Assembly (NCBI GenBank): GCA_002396485.1
Contig: DGXZ01000021.1
Span: 10,970-74,969 of the forward strand
Direction: 5' to 3'
From: Spartobacteria bacterium UBA5019
Lineage (GTDB): Bacteria > Verrucomicrobiota > Verrucomicrobiia > Chthoniobacterales > Terrimicrobiaceae
Length of the DNA stretch: 64,000 nt
In this document: piece after piece, positions 26,854-35,183 of the stretch
Layout: each line of letters begins with the position of its first letter
How positions within the stretch are numbered: the first letter of the stretch is position 1
The notes under the pieces: generated by a model
Databases searched by the model: none
The model's input: only the letters and a program-made list of their open reading frames with translations
Told to the model about the DNA's origin: nothing
Made by a program: the position numbers and the translations under genes

Positions 26854-27899
26854 GCACCGAGGCATCCATAGAATCAGGCATTCCTGTCGAAATCGGTAGA
26901 ATCGACAAGGAGCTAGGCAAACTCTGGGAATCAAGTGGAGACACCAAGACCCGCGCCTCGCTGATCAACCTCGTCGTTTACACTGAAAACGAAGCCGCCC
27001 TTGCCGCAGACAACGAAGTGCTGGCCTCTGTGGCTGGCCGTCACCCCTGCCGGGCGATCCTTATCCTCGGCAACCCTTCAGCTCCAGTCGCACAAGCAAA
27101 AGCCTGGATCAGCGCCCATTGCCATCTTCTCGGCAAGGACACACGCCAGATTTGCTCCGAACAGATCACATTCCGCTTGGACGGCGATGCTGCCAATGCC
27201 CTTCCGAATATCGTGTTCTCGCATCTGGATTCCGATCTTCCGCTCTGCCTCTGGTGGAAGGCCGACTTCCCCGAGCCTCTCGATGAAAAGCTCTGGGGCT
27301 GGGTGGATCGCCTCATCTTTGACAGCAGTTCATGGCGCAATCCGCATCATCAATTTTCGATCATCCGACACATCTCCTCGCCAGGGAAAAGCGCAGCCGT
27401 GCTGTGCGACCTGAATTGGACACGTCTTCACGCATGGCGTTTTGCTCTGGCAAGCCAGTTTGACAACGCCTCGGCATTCCCACATCTCAGCAGCGTGGAA
27501 TCCCTTTCCCTTCGCTGCGCACCGGGTTTCCGCATCTCTGCACTCCTCCTTCTGGGATGGCTCGCGGGGCGTCTGAAGTGGCGTTTGGACGCCAAAAACG
27601 AAACCTTCATTGCTGCGAACGACCGTGTCGTTCCTTTCCACATCGAGGAAATCCCCGGCCCCAATCTCTCGCTGATTTCAATCAAATCTCCGGACGCACG
27701 ATTCGAACTCAAGCTCGCCGAGGGATCCGACTTTTTCGAATCCACCATACAAACGCCCGGCATACCTGAGATTCGCCAAATCCTCCCCGCCCCACGCGGA
27801 CGGCTCGAAGACACCCTGCTGGCAGAACTAAGCCGGGCTGGGCGCCATGCCCTCTACACAGAGTCGCTCGAGGTCATCCTCCCCCTGCTCACACACTAA
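26838..27899 (+). CDS. opcA: Glucose-6-phosphate dehydrogenase assembly protein OpcA
   Basis: The 353-residue protein matches OpcA/DevB-neighbour proteins known from cyanobacteria and Actinobacteria, where OpcA is needed for G6PDH oligomerisation and redox control. Signatures are TRASLINLVVYTE, HPCRAILILG, QICSEQITFRLDGDAANALPN cut in blocks, and LPLCLWWKADFP. It starts at ATG 26838 inside zwf; GTG 26850, which makes a GTGA overlap with the zwf stop, is equally possible. The zwf-opcA pair strongly supports the name. Confidence 0.88.
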   Translation: METPVSTEASIESGIPVEIGRIDKELGKLWESSGDTKTRASLINLVVYTENEAALAADNEVLASVAGRHPCRAILILGNPSAPVAQAKAWISAHCHLLGKDTRQICSEQITFRLDGDAANALPNIVFSHLDSDLPLCLWWKADFPEPLDEKLWGWVDRLIFDSSSWRNPHHQFSIIRHISSPGKSAAVLCDLNWTRLHAWRFALASQFDNASAFPHLSSVESLSLRCAPGFRISALLLLGWLAGRLKWRLDAKNETFIAANDRVVPFHIEEIPGPNLSLISIKSPDARFELKLAEGSDFFESTIQTPGIPEIRQILPAPRGRLEDTLLAELSRAGRHALYTESLEVILPLLTH

Positions 27900-27916
27900 G
27901 GCGGAGCCAAAATATC

Positions 27917-29638
27917 ATGCAGGTTTTTATCAGGGTTCTCCCCTATGTGCGCCGCTACCCGTTCCTCGCCTTTGCCACGCTCTTCTGCGCGGTAGCAGGG
28001 ACTCTGATGGTGATTGTCTTCCCGGCGATCACTCAGCAAATTGTCGATCAAGTGATCGGCCAAAACCGGCCTGACCTCCTGCTGCCACTCGTTGGCCTCG
28101 GCCTCGCGGCATTCCTCGCTCAGAACGGCCTCAACGCCCTTCGCATTATTTTCAACAACCACTTCGAGCAGCGCGTCATTTTTGACCTCCGCAGCGAACT
28201 CTACGCGCACATCCAGCGCCTCCCGCTCACATGGTTCGACAACAGGTCGACGGGTGACATCATGACCCGCCTCGTCGAGGATGTGACGAGCGTCGAGCGT
28301 GTCCTCATAGACGGCATCGAACAAGGCACAGTGGCCGTCCTTCAAATCTTGATCGTCAGCTGTGTCATGCTGGCCTACAGCCCTTCACTCACCGCAGCCG
28401 TTCTCCTTCCAATTCCATTCCTCGCTGCCGGAGCCCTCGCCTACACGCTCACAGCGCGATCCCGCTACCGCAAGCAGCGCAAAGCCGTATCAGCTCTGAA
28501 TTCACTACTCCACGACAACATCGCCGGCATCCGCCAGATAAAAACCTACACCAGCGAGACACGCGAACACGCCCGTTTCGACGAGGCGAGCAACGGCGTG
28601 CGCAAATCCACCCTCACCGTGATGAAAGCCTGGGCGATCTACCAACCGGGCATGGAATTCATCTCATCCTGCGGACTGCTCCTCGTAGCTGGCTTCGGAA
28701 CATCCCAAGTCATCTCAGGCAAAATGGATATCGGCGCCCTCGTCGCATTTTTCGTCCTCACCCGCTACCTCTACGAACCCGTGGGACGCCTCCACCAGCT
28801 GAACCAGATTTTCCAGTCCGGCCGAGCCGCCGGGGATCGAGTTTTCGAAATCATGGACTCCGAAACAGAATCCGATGAGGGCGCAAACGAAGCGGCCTCC
28901 CGCGTGAAGGGTCATGTCGTTTACCGCGATGTCTCATTTTCCTATGATCCCAAGATGCCCGTCCTCCACGGCATTAACCTTGAAGCCAAGTCCGGCGAAA
29001 TGATCGCCCTCGTGGGCCCAACGGGTGCCGGTAAATCCACCATCGTGAATCTGCTTGTGCGTTTTTACGAATTCACAAGCGGCGAGATCACCATCGACAG
29101 CACGCCCCTGCGCGACATTCCAAAATCCCACCTCCGCGACAGCATTGCCGTGGTAACGCAGGAGAGCTTCATGTTCAACGGGACTACGGCCGAAAACCTC
29201 CGCATCGGAAAACCTGATGCCACCGAAGAGGAAATCTGGGAAGTCCTCCGCGCAGCCAACGCCGCCGAATTTATCAAGCGCCTTCCCGAGGGCCTTCACA
29301 CACCACTCGGAGAACGAGGAGTCAAACTCAGCGTCGGCGAGAAACAACGCCTCTCCATAGCCCGCGCCCTCCTGAAAAACCCTCCCATCCTCATCCTCGA
29401 CGAGGCCACCGCCAGCGTGGACACGGCCACCGAGCGTCTCATCCAAGAAGCACTTGACCACCTCATGGAAAATCGAACCAGCTTTGTCATAGCCCACCGC
29501 CTTTCCACCGTGCGCCATGCCGACCAAATCCTCGTGCTCGAGCGCGGATGCATCACTGAACGCGGTCGCCACACAGACCTGCTCGCACGAGGCGGCCTCT
29601 ACGCAGAACTCTGCAAGAGCAGCCTCATCGAAAATTAA
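27917..29638 (+). CDS. MsbA-like ABC exporter (fused permease and ATPase)
   Basis: This 573-residue half transporter has six membrane helices in the first 310 residues, with the family-typical LTWFDNRSTGDIMTRLVEDV. The nucleotide-binding domain has Walker A GPTGAGKST starting at 367, signature LSVGEKQRL (in place of LSGGQ) and Walker B ILILDEATAS. It is expected to work as a homodimer exporting a lipid, polysaccharide or drug. MsbA (lipid A flippase) is the closest functional guess but not provable here. It starts 17 bp after opcA. Confidence 0.85.
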   Translation: MQVFIRVLPYVRRYPFLAFATLFCAVAGTLMVIVFPAITQQIVDQVIGQNRPDLLLPLVGLGLAAFLAQNGLNALRIIFNNHFEQRVIFDLRSELYAHIQRLPLTWFDNRSTGDIMTRLVEDVTSVERVLIDGIEQGTVAVLQILIVSCVMLAYSPSLTAAVLLPIPFLAAGALAYTLTARSRYRKQRKAVSALNSLLHDNIAGIRQIKTYTSETREHARFDEASNGVRKSTLTVMKAWAIYQPGMEFISSCGLLLVAGFGTSQVISGKMDIGALVAFFVLTRYLYEPVGRLHQLNQIFQSGRAAGDRVFEIMDSETESDEGANEAASRVKGHVVYRDVSFSYDPKMPVLHGINLEAKSGEMIALVGPTGAGKSTIVNLLVRFYEFTSGEITIDSTPLRDIPKSHLRDSIAVVTQESFMFNGTTAENLRIGKPDATEEEIWEVLRAANAAEFIKRLPEGLHTPLGERGVKLSVGEKQRLSIARALLKNPPILILDEATASVDTATERLIQEALDHLMENRTSFVIAHRLSTVRHADQILVLERGCITERGRHTDLLARGGLYAELCKSSLIEN

Positions 29639-29716
29639 AGTCCCCTCGCAGGGCGTTGTTTTTTTGAGCAAAAAGTCTTTCTCCTTATCCCTGCCGATCT
29701 GTGTAGGGTGAGTCCC

Positions 29717-31126
29717 ATGTCAAACATGGACACCGGACGAGGAACCCAAAGCAAGGCGCTGCGGGTGAATTTGGACAACGGATTCTACGGCACATTCGCC
29801 GAAATCGGAGCCGGTCAGGAGGTGGCTCGGCACTTCTTCTCCGCAGGAGGAGCCGCTGGAACGGTTGCGAAGACCATGTCGGCCTACGACATGACCTTCA
29901 GCGACGCCATCTATGGACCCTCGCGCCGCTTTGTGAGCCGTGAGCGCTTGGAGACCATGCTAGAACACGAGCAAAAGCTCCTCATTGAACGCTTGGGGGC
30001 CACAGCAGGCGACAACCGACGATTCTTTGTTTTTGCAGACACCGTCGCGGCCCGCAGCTTCCGCCGCCACGATGAATCCCATGGATGGATGGGTCTCCGT
30101 TTCCAACACGCCCCCCGTGCGAAGTTCAGCGACATCATCCTGCATGTCCGCATGCTGGATGCCGAGAATCTTCTCCAACAGGAAGCCCTCGGCATTACCG
30201 GTGTGAATCTGATCTACGGTGCGGCCTTCAACCACCAGAATCCCCGCGAGCTCATTGGCTCGCTCCTTGATGACCTCAAGCCAGGCCGTATCGAAGTGGA
30301 TATGATCCGCTTCTCCGGCCCTGCGTTTGCAGGCGTGGACAACCGCATCATGAGCCTCGAACTCGTTGTGCAAAAACTCACGCGCGCGACACTATTCCGC
30401 CCGGATGGCGAGGTCGTGCAGGCATCCGACGCTTTTTATAAAAAACCCATCCTCGTCGAGCGCGGCAGCTTCCGGCCTGTCACCCATGTAACCAACGACA
30501 TGCTCGACGGCGCGAAGAGACTCTTCGATCAGGAAAGTGGCGTTGCAGGCGCGGAACCTGCCATTCTCATGGAGATCACCATGAAAAATCTCCTCTCCCA
30601 CGGCCCGCTGGATCTCCAGGATTTCCTCGATCGTGTGGACCTCCTCGGAGCCCTCGGTCGCACCGTGCTCATCTCCGACTACGGCGAATACTACAAGCTG
30701 GTGAACTACATCACCCGCTACAGCGAAGGCCCAATCGGTCTTCCCATGGGCATCCCCGGCCTGAATGAGATTTTCAATCCCGACCACTACAACGACCTGG
30801 AAGGCGGCATCCTGGAAGCCCTTGGACGCCTCTTCAAACGCAATGTCCGACTCTACGTCTATCCCTTCATCTCACCGAGTGGCGAACTCGTGACCTGTGG
30901 AAACTTCCGCACCCCTCCCGGCATGGAGAACCTCTACGAACACCTGCGGGTCAACAGCCTTATCCGCCCCATCGAGAACTACCGCCCCGATTACCTCCAA
31001 ATCCATTCGCTCAAAGTTTTGGAAATGATCGCCGCCGGAGACTCCCAATGGGAAAGCATGGTTCCCGAGGCCGCGAGGGATGTCATAAAAAAACGCGGTC
31101 TCTTCGGTGCAGGGAAACTTGCCTAA
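29717..31126 (+). CDS. Conserved protein of unknown function (GFYGTFAEIGAGQEVAR family)
   Basis: The protein has 469 residues from ATG 29717 (GTG 29708 and ATG 29726 are alternatives). The N-terminus carries the block GFYGTFAEIGAGQEVAR and GGAAGTVAKTMSAYDM. Other conserved-looking blocks are FFVFADTVAARS, GVNLIYGAAFNHQ, EVDMIRFSGPAF, YKKPILVERGSFRPVTHVT and LEGGILEALGRLFK. I recall close relatives in cyanobacteria and other bacteria that carry misleading names such as TonB-dependent receptor. There is no signal peptide, beta barrel or nucleotide motif, so it is likely a soluble cytoplasmic protein. cfa follows after 32 bp, and they may be cotranscribed. Confidence 0.6.
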   Translation: MSNMDTGRGTQSKALRVNLDNGFYGTFAEIGAGQEVARHFFSAGGAAGTVAKTMSAYDMTFSDAIYGPSRRFVSRERLETMLEHEQKLLIERLGATAGDNRRFFVFADTVAARSFRRHDESHGWMGLRFQHAPRAKFSDIILHVRMLDAENLLQQEALGITGVNLIYGAAFNHQNPRELIGSLLDDLKPGRIEVDMIRFSGPAFAGVDNRIMSLELVVQKLTRATLFRPDGEVVQASDAFYKKPILVERGSFRPVTHVTNDMLDGAKRLFDQESGVAGAEPAILMEITMKNLLSHGPLDLQDFLDRVDLLGALGRTVLISDYGEYYKLVNYITRYSEGPIGLPMGIPGLNEIFNPDHYNDLEGGILEALGRLFKRNVRLYVYPFISPSGELVTCGNFRTPPGMENLYEHLRVNSLIRPIENYRPDYLQIHSLKVLEMIAAGDSQWESMVPEAARDVIKKRGLFGAGKLA

Positions 31127-31158
31127 GCCTCGGCACAACGCCATCGTCGACGACTCAC

Positions 31159-32409
31159 ATGTTTTTTCGTCGACTCGTTCTCAATAGCTTCGCCAATCTC
31201 AAACTCGGCCGACTCGAAGTCATCCTCCCGGATGGTGCCAAAGGCATCTACGGCGGACTCGGCGAGGGCATTCAGGCACGCATCGAGGTGAGTGATGAGA
31301 ATTTCTTCAAGAGGTGTGTCCTCAACGGCCCGATCGGTTTTTCTGAAGCCTACATGGCCGGGGAATGGACGACTGACGACCTCACCAAGGTCATCGCATG
31401 GTTCATCCTGAACGCTGACAACACACAGGCCCTGCAAACGCGCCAATCCCGTGGAACGGGCTTTTTCAATCTGCTCAATGCCGTCAACCGCGCCTTTCAC
31501 CTGCGTCGGCCGAATAGCCTTATCATGAGCCGGAAAAACATCAGCGAGCACTACGATCTCAGCAACGAATTCTTCCAACTCTGGCTCGATGCCTCCATGA
31601 CCTATTCCAGCGCGTATTTCGAAGCGGCCGACGAACCTCTCGAAATCGCCCAGAGCCGGAAATACGATAAACTCTGCAAACGCCTCCGCCTCCTACCCAC
31701 CGACAGCGTCTTGGAAATCGGAAGCGGCTGGGGCGGCTTCAGCATGCATGCAGCCAAGAACTACGGTTGCAAAATCACGACCGTCACCATCTCCCAGCAG
31801 CAATACGACGAAGCATCCCGTCGCATTCAAGAAGCGGGACTCAGCGAGAGGATCCAACTCCTGCTCTGCGATTACCGCGACCTCCGTGGCCGCTTTGATA
31901 AAATCGCATCCATCGAAATGCTAGAAGCCGTCGGCGATCGCTATGTGGACGGCTACTTCGCCAAAATCGATGAACTCCTGCACCCGCAGGGACTCCTCGG
32001 CCTTCAAGCAATCCTCTGCCCCGACAACCAATATCCCATCCTCCGCGACGGGGTTGATTTCATCCAAAAGCACATCTTCCCCGGCTCCCTCCTCATGTGC
32101 AACGCCCGCATCACCCGCGCCATGACATCCTGTGGAGACCTGAACCTGTTCGAATACGAAGACATGGCCCCCCACTACGCACTCACCCTCCAGCGCTGGG
32201 CGGAAACCTTCGAGTCCAAGCTCCCCGAAGTTCGAGCCCTGGGCTTCGACGAAAAATTCATCCGCAAATGGCGCTACTACCTCCGCTACTGCGAAGCCGC
32301 TTTCGGCACCCGCCACATCACAGTAGCGCAAATGGCCTACTCCCGCCCCGACAACCTCTCCATCCCCTCGCAAATCTACCAGCTTAGAAACGATTCGAAG
32401 AAAGACTGA
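31159..32409 (+). CDS. cfa: Cyclopropane-fatty-acyl-phospholipid synthase family methyltransferase
   Basis: The 416-residue enzyme adds a methylene bridge, or another SAM-derived group, to unsaturated acyl chains of membrane phospholipids. The N-terminal domain (FSEAYMAGEWTTDDL) is typical. The catalytic domain starts at EHYDLSNEFFQLWLD, with SAM motif EIGSGWGGF at 186-194 and SIEMLEAVGDRY. The C-terminal QRWAETFE and FIRKWRYYLRYCEAAF fit CFA synthases. ATG 31159 is chosen; the in-frame extension overlaps the previous gene. It converges with purM; the 41 bp gap has an imperfect stem but no T run. Confidence 0.9.
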   Translation: MFFRRLVLNSFANLKLGRLEVILPDGAKGIYGGLGEGIQARIEVSDENFFKRCVLNGPIGFSEAYMAGEWTTDDLTKVIAWFILNADNTQALQTRQSRGTGFFNLLNAVNRAFHLRRPNSLIMSRKNISEHYDLSNEFFQLWLDASMTYSSAYFEAADEPLEIAQSRKYDKLCKRLRLLPTDSVLEIGSGWGGFSMHAAKNYGCKITTVTISQQQYDEASRRIQEAGLSERIQLLLCDYRDLRGRFDKIASIEMLEAVGDRYVDGYFAKIDELLHPQGLLGLQAILCPDNQYPILRDGVDFIQKHIFPGSLLMCNARITRAMTSCGDLNLFEYEDMAPHYALTLQRWAETFESKLPEVRALGFDEKFIRKWRYYLRYCEAAFGTRHITVAQMAYSRPDNLSIPSQIYQLRNDSKKD

Positions 32410-32450
32410 GAAGCAAACCAACGATGAGTCGAAGTGGTTTCGAGGAGTCG

Positions 32451-33476
32451 TTAGGAAATCACCACGTCACGAGATCCCTCGTTGATCTTACCGATCAGAA
32501 TGCCCTTCGTGAGTTTCAGAGCTTCCTCCGCTCGCTTCGCTGGAACGACCAGCGTCATCCCGATGCCCATGTTGAAAACCTGGAACATCTCGTCGTCTGG
32601 AATATCCACCGCGTTTTGAATGATGTTGAAAATAATTGGCACTTTCCATGATCCCTTGTCGATCGAAGCGCGGCAGCCCTCGGGGAGCACGCGTGGAAGG
32701 TTATCCAGCAAGCCACCGCCAGTGATGTGCGCGGCGCCGTGGAGCAGGCCTTGCGGGAGGGATGCCATGAGCGGTTGGTAGTTTGGATGCACCTTCAAGA
32801 GTTCCTTGCCGAGCGGCGCGCTCATGCCGGGAGCGGGTTTGTCCAATGGCAGGCGCATCTTTTCCAGAAGGACCTTGCGGGCGAGCGAGTAGCCGTTTGT
32901 GTGGAGACCATTTCCCTTCAAGCCGATAATCACATCGCCGACTTTGATCTTCGAGCCGTCGAGCATTTTCGGCCTGTCCACCACACCGACAATCGTGCCG
33001 GCGACATCATATTCACCGCTCTGATACATGCCGGGCATCTGAGCGGTCTCGCCGCCGATGAGGGCGCAGCCCCCGTCTTTGCAAGCCTTCGCAAAGCCTT
33101 TGAGAATCTGGCGGAACACCACAGGGTCGAGCTTTTCACCGCCGATGTAATCGAGGAAAAAGAGCGGACGCGCACCGATGACCGCGATATCGTTAATGCA
33201 ATGGTTCACGAGATCCTGCCCGATGGTGTCATGCCGGTTCGTGGCAAAGGCGATTTTGAGTTTCGTGCCGACGCCATCGACGCTGGAGACAAGGACAGGA
33301 TCTTTCATTCCCCGGAAATCGGGACGGAAGAGACCTCCGAATCCTCCGATTTTTCCGAGCACTTCAGGGCCGTGCGTGGCGCTGACGAGGGCGTGGATTC
33401 CTTTTTTGACTGTGTTGCCGAGGTCCACATCGACCCCGGCGGCGGCGTAGGCTTTTTGTTTGCGTGGAGTTTTCAA
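32451..33476 (-). CDS. purM: Phosphoribosylformylglycinamidine cyclo-ligase (AIR synthase)
   Basis: The 341-residue PurM closes the imidazole ring (FGAM to AIR, ATP-dependent) in de novo purine synthesis. The N-terminal YAAAGVDVDLG, the VDGVGTKLKIAF loop, GGETAQMPG and the C-terminal HITGGGLLDNLPRVLP are family signatures. It begins at a TTG whose TTGA overlaps the purF stop, with no nearby ATG. It is the downstream member of a purF-purM pair. Other steps sit elsewhere (purSQL at 58.6-62.2 kb). Confidence 0.96.
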   Translation of the reverse strand: MKTPRKQKAYAAAGVDVDLGNTVKKGIHALVSATHGPEVLGKIGGFGGLFRPDFRGMKDPVLVSSVDGVGTKLKIAFATNRHDTIGQDLVNHCINDIAVIGARPLFFLDYIGGEKLDPVVFRQILKGFAKACKDGGCALIGGETAQMPGMYQSGEYDVAGTIVGVVDRPKMLDGSKIKVGDVIIGLKGNGLHTNGYSLARKVLLEKMRLPLDKPAPGMSAPLGKELLKVHPNYQPLMASLPQGLLHGAAHITGGGLLDNLPRVLPEGCRASIDKGSWKVPIIFNIIQNAVDIPDDEMFQVFNMGIGMTLVVPAKRAEEALKLTKGILIGKINEGSRDVVIS

Positions 33477-34927
33477 AGCAGTCGTTCGGAGGGAGGTTCG
33501 AGAAGGCGGGCTTTGACCGCCCGCTTTTCCATAATGAGTTTGTCGAATTTGTCATCGAAGGCGACCGGATAGTCGCCGTTGAAGCAGGCCATGCAGAATT
33601 GATTCGCAGGCTGGCCGGTGGAGCGGACCATGCCATCCACATCGAGGTAGCCGATGGAATCAGCGCCGAGATATTTTCGGATTTCCTCCGCCGTGCACTG
33701 GTTCGCGAGAAGTTTCTCGGGGTCTGGAAAATCAATACCGTAGTAGCAGGCGTGCTTGTGCGGTGGGCAACTGATGCGCATGTGGACTTCCTTGGCGCCG
33801 TTCTCGCGCAGGTTGACCACACGCGAGCGGGCGGTCGTGCCGCGAACGATGGAGTCATCGACCACCACCACACGCTTCCCTTCCACGGCTGAGCGAATCA
33901 GGTTGAGCTTAACCCGCACATTGAAGTCGCGGATCATTTGGGTGGGCTGAATGAATGTGCGGCCGATGTAGTGGTTTCGGACAAAGGCGGGGTAATAGGG
34001 AATACCGGTCTCCTCCGAAAAACCTAGAGCCGCAAAGATGCCAGAGTCCGGCACCGGCACCACCAGATCCGCCTCTACAGGATGTAGGCGGGCCAATTCA
34101 CGCCCCATATTCACACGGGCCATGCTGACATTGGTTCCGCCGATATTGCTGTCGGGGCGGGCAAAATAAACATGCTCGAAAATACAAAAGGAAGCCCGGC
34201 TCTTGGGAAACGGCCACTCGCTGCGCAGGCCGTTTTCATCGATGATCAAGACCTCACCTGGTTCCACATCGCGGATGAATTCCGCATGGATCAAATCAAA
34301 CGCACAACTCTCGGATGCCAGCACATAGGCTCCATCGAGTTTTCCCAGGCAGAGCGGACGAAAGCCATGCGGATCCCGGAAACCGATGATCTCGCGCTCA
34401 CCCATGAGAACAATCGAGAACGCACCCTCCAGACGACGCAGGGATGCTATGCCGCCGCCGTTTGATGTCGGCTGAGCCAGCAGGTGCAGCACGATTTCGC
34501 TATCCACCGTCGTTTGAAAAATCGATCCCCGCTCTTCGAGTTCGGCACGCAGGGCGGCGGCGTTGACCAGATTTCCATTGTGGGCGACAGCAAGCCGTCC
34601 CCGTGCTGTGTCCACCACGAAAGGCTGAGCGTTTTTGAGATTGCTGGACCCCGTTGTGGAATAACGCACATGGCCAATGGCACGGTTCCCTTTCAGCTTC
34701 TCGAGATCACGCGAATGAAAGACCTGCGATACAAGCCCCATTCCTTTGTGGGTGTTGAAAGCTGGAATACCGGCCTCGGCCGATACGATTCCGGCACTTT
34801 CCTGTCCCCGGTGCTGCAGAGCAAACAGGCCGTAGTAAGTGAGCATCGCAGCATCCGGGTGGTTGAAGACCGCGAAAACGCCGCATTCGTGAGTTGGTTT
34901 GTGCAGGTGGGCAGTGGAAGATTTCAA
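33473..34927 (-). CDS. purF: Amidophosphoribosyltransferase
   Basis: PurF (484 residues) makes phosphoribosylamine from PRPP and glutamine, the committed purine step. The glutaminase nucleophile is Cys15 in HECGVFAV, preceded by a 14-residue segment that would be removed as in the Bacillus-type enzymes. The PRPP site is VVVVDDSIVRGTT. Cysteines in ISCPPHKHACYYG and QFCMACFNGDYP match the Fe-S-cluster type of PurF. Translation appears to start at TTG (34927). A small palindrome lies about 40 bp upstream. Confidence 0.95.
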   Translation of the reverse strand: MKSSTAHLHKPTHECGVFAVFNHPDAAMLTYYGLFALQHRGQESAGIVSAEAGIPAFNTHKGMGLVSQVFHSRDLEKLKGNRAIGHVRYSTTGSSNLKNAQPFVVDTARGRLAVAHNGNLVNAAALRAELEERGSIFQTTVDSEIVLHLLAQPTSNGGGIASLRRLEGAFSIVLMGEREIIGFRDPHGFRPLCLGKLDGAYVLASESCAFDLIHAEFIRDVEPGEVLIIDENGLRSEWPFPKSRASFCIFEHVYFARPDSNIGGTNVSMARVNMGRELARLHPVEADLVVPVPDSGIFAALGFSEETGIPYYPAFVRNHYIGRTFIQPTQMIRDFNVRVKLNLIRSAVEGKRVVVVDDSIVRGTTARSRVVNLRENGAKEVHMRISCPPHKHACYYGIDFPDPEKLLANQCTAEEIRKYLGADSIGYLDVDGMVRSTGQPANQFCMACFNGDYPVAFDDKFDKLIMEKRAVKARLLEPPSERLL

Positions 34928-34967
34928 GGCAGGGTGGAACCATGAACTCCGCGCTCCAAGCGTTCAA

Positions 34968-34981
34968 GGATTTTGAAATCC
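34968..34981. repeat. Small palindrome upstream of purF
   Basis: GGATTT, two bases, AAATCC: a perfect 6 bp-arm inverted repeat 41 bp before the purF start and before the divergent tRNA-Lys. It could be an operator; nothing else supports this. Confidence 0.2.
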
Positions 34982-35025
34982 ACGCAGAGTAAAATCGCGA
35001 CCCGAATTTTTTATGATTTTCAGGA

Positions 35026-35053
35026 TTGCAACCGGCGAACAAACGACTAACTT
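35026..35053 (+). promoter_or_regulatory. Possible promoter of tRNA-Lys
   Basis: TTGCAA (35026-35031) and TAACTT (35048-35053) are separated by 16 bp and lie 15 bp before the mature tRNA. The -35 is fair; the -10 is weak. Confidence 0.35.
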
Positions 35054-35067
35054 TCCACCCTTCCACC

Positions 35068-35139
35068 GGGTTGGTAGCTCAATGGTAGAGCAGCGCCCTT
35101 TTAAGGCGTTGGTTGAGGGTTCGAGTCCCTCCCAACCCA
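35068..35139 (+). tRNA. tRNA-Lys (anticodon TTT)
   Basis: A complete cloverleaf can be folded: acceptor GGGTTGG/CCAACCC, D arm GCTC/GAGC, anticodon stem GCGCC/GGCGT with loop CTTTTAA (anticodon TTT), and T arm GAGGG/CCCTC with TTCGAGT. The discriminator base is A and no CCA is encoded. A stem followed by a T run at 35151-35183 lies just downstream. Confidence 0.97.
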
Positions 35140-35150
35140 CTTCCCCTCAT

Positions 35151-35183
35151 AAGTTCGGATGTCAAACAATCCCGACTTTTTTT
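35151..35183 (+). terminator. Probable terminator of tRNA-Lys
   Basis: AAGTTCGGAT (35151-35160) pairs with ATCCCGACTT (35169-35178) at 8 of 10 positions with a 2-base internal mismatch and an 8-base loop. Seven T residues follow. The T run reaches the stop codon of the convergent CtaG-like gene. Confidence 0.55.

Noticed and set aside
29639..29707. Terminator after the ABC exporter
   Set aside because: A T-rich stretch is present, but the preceding stem would have only three or four pairs.
29717..31126. TonB-dependent receptor
   Set aside because: There is no signal peptide, plug or beta-barrel pattern and the length is too short; the name would be misleading.
32410..32450. Bidirectional terminator between cfa and purM
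   Set aside because: The inverted segments AACGA/TCGTT and TCGAA/TTCGA are broken by a 4-base internal loop and there is no T run on either strand.
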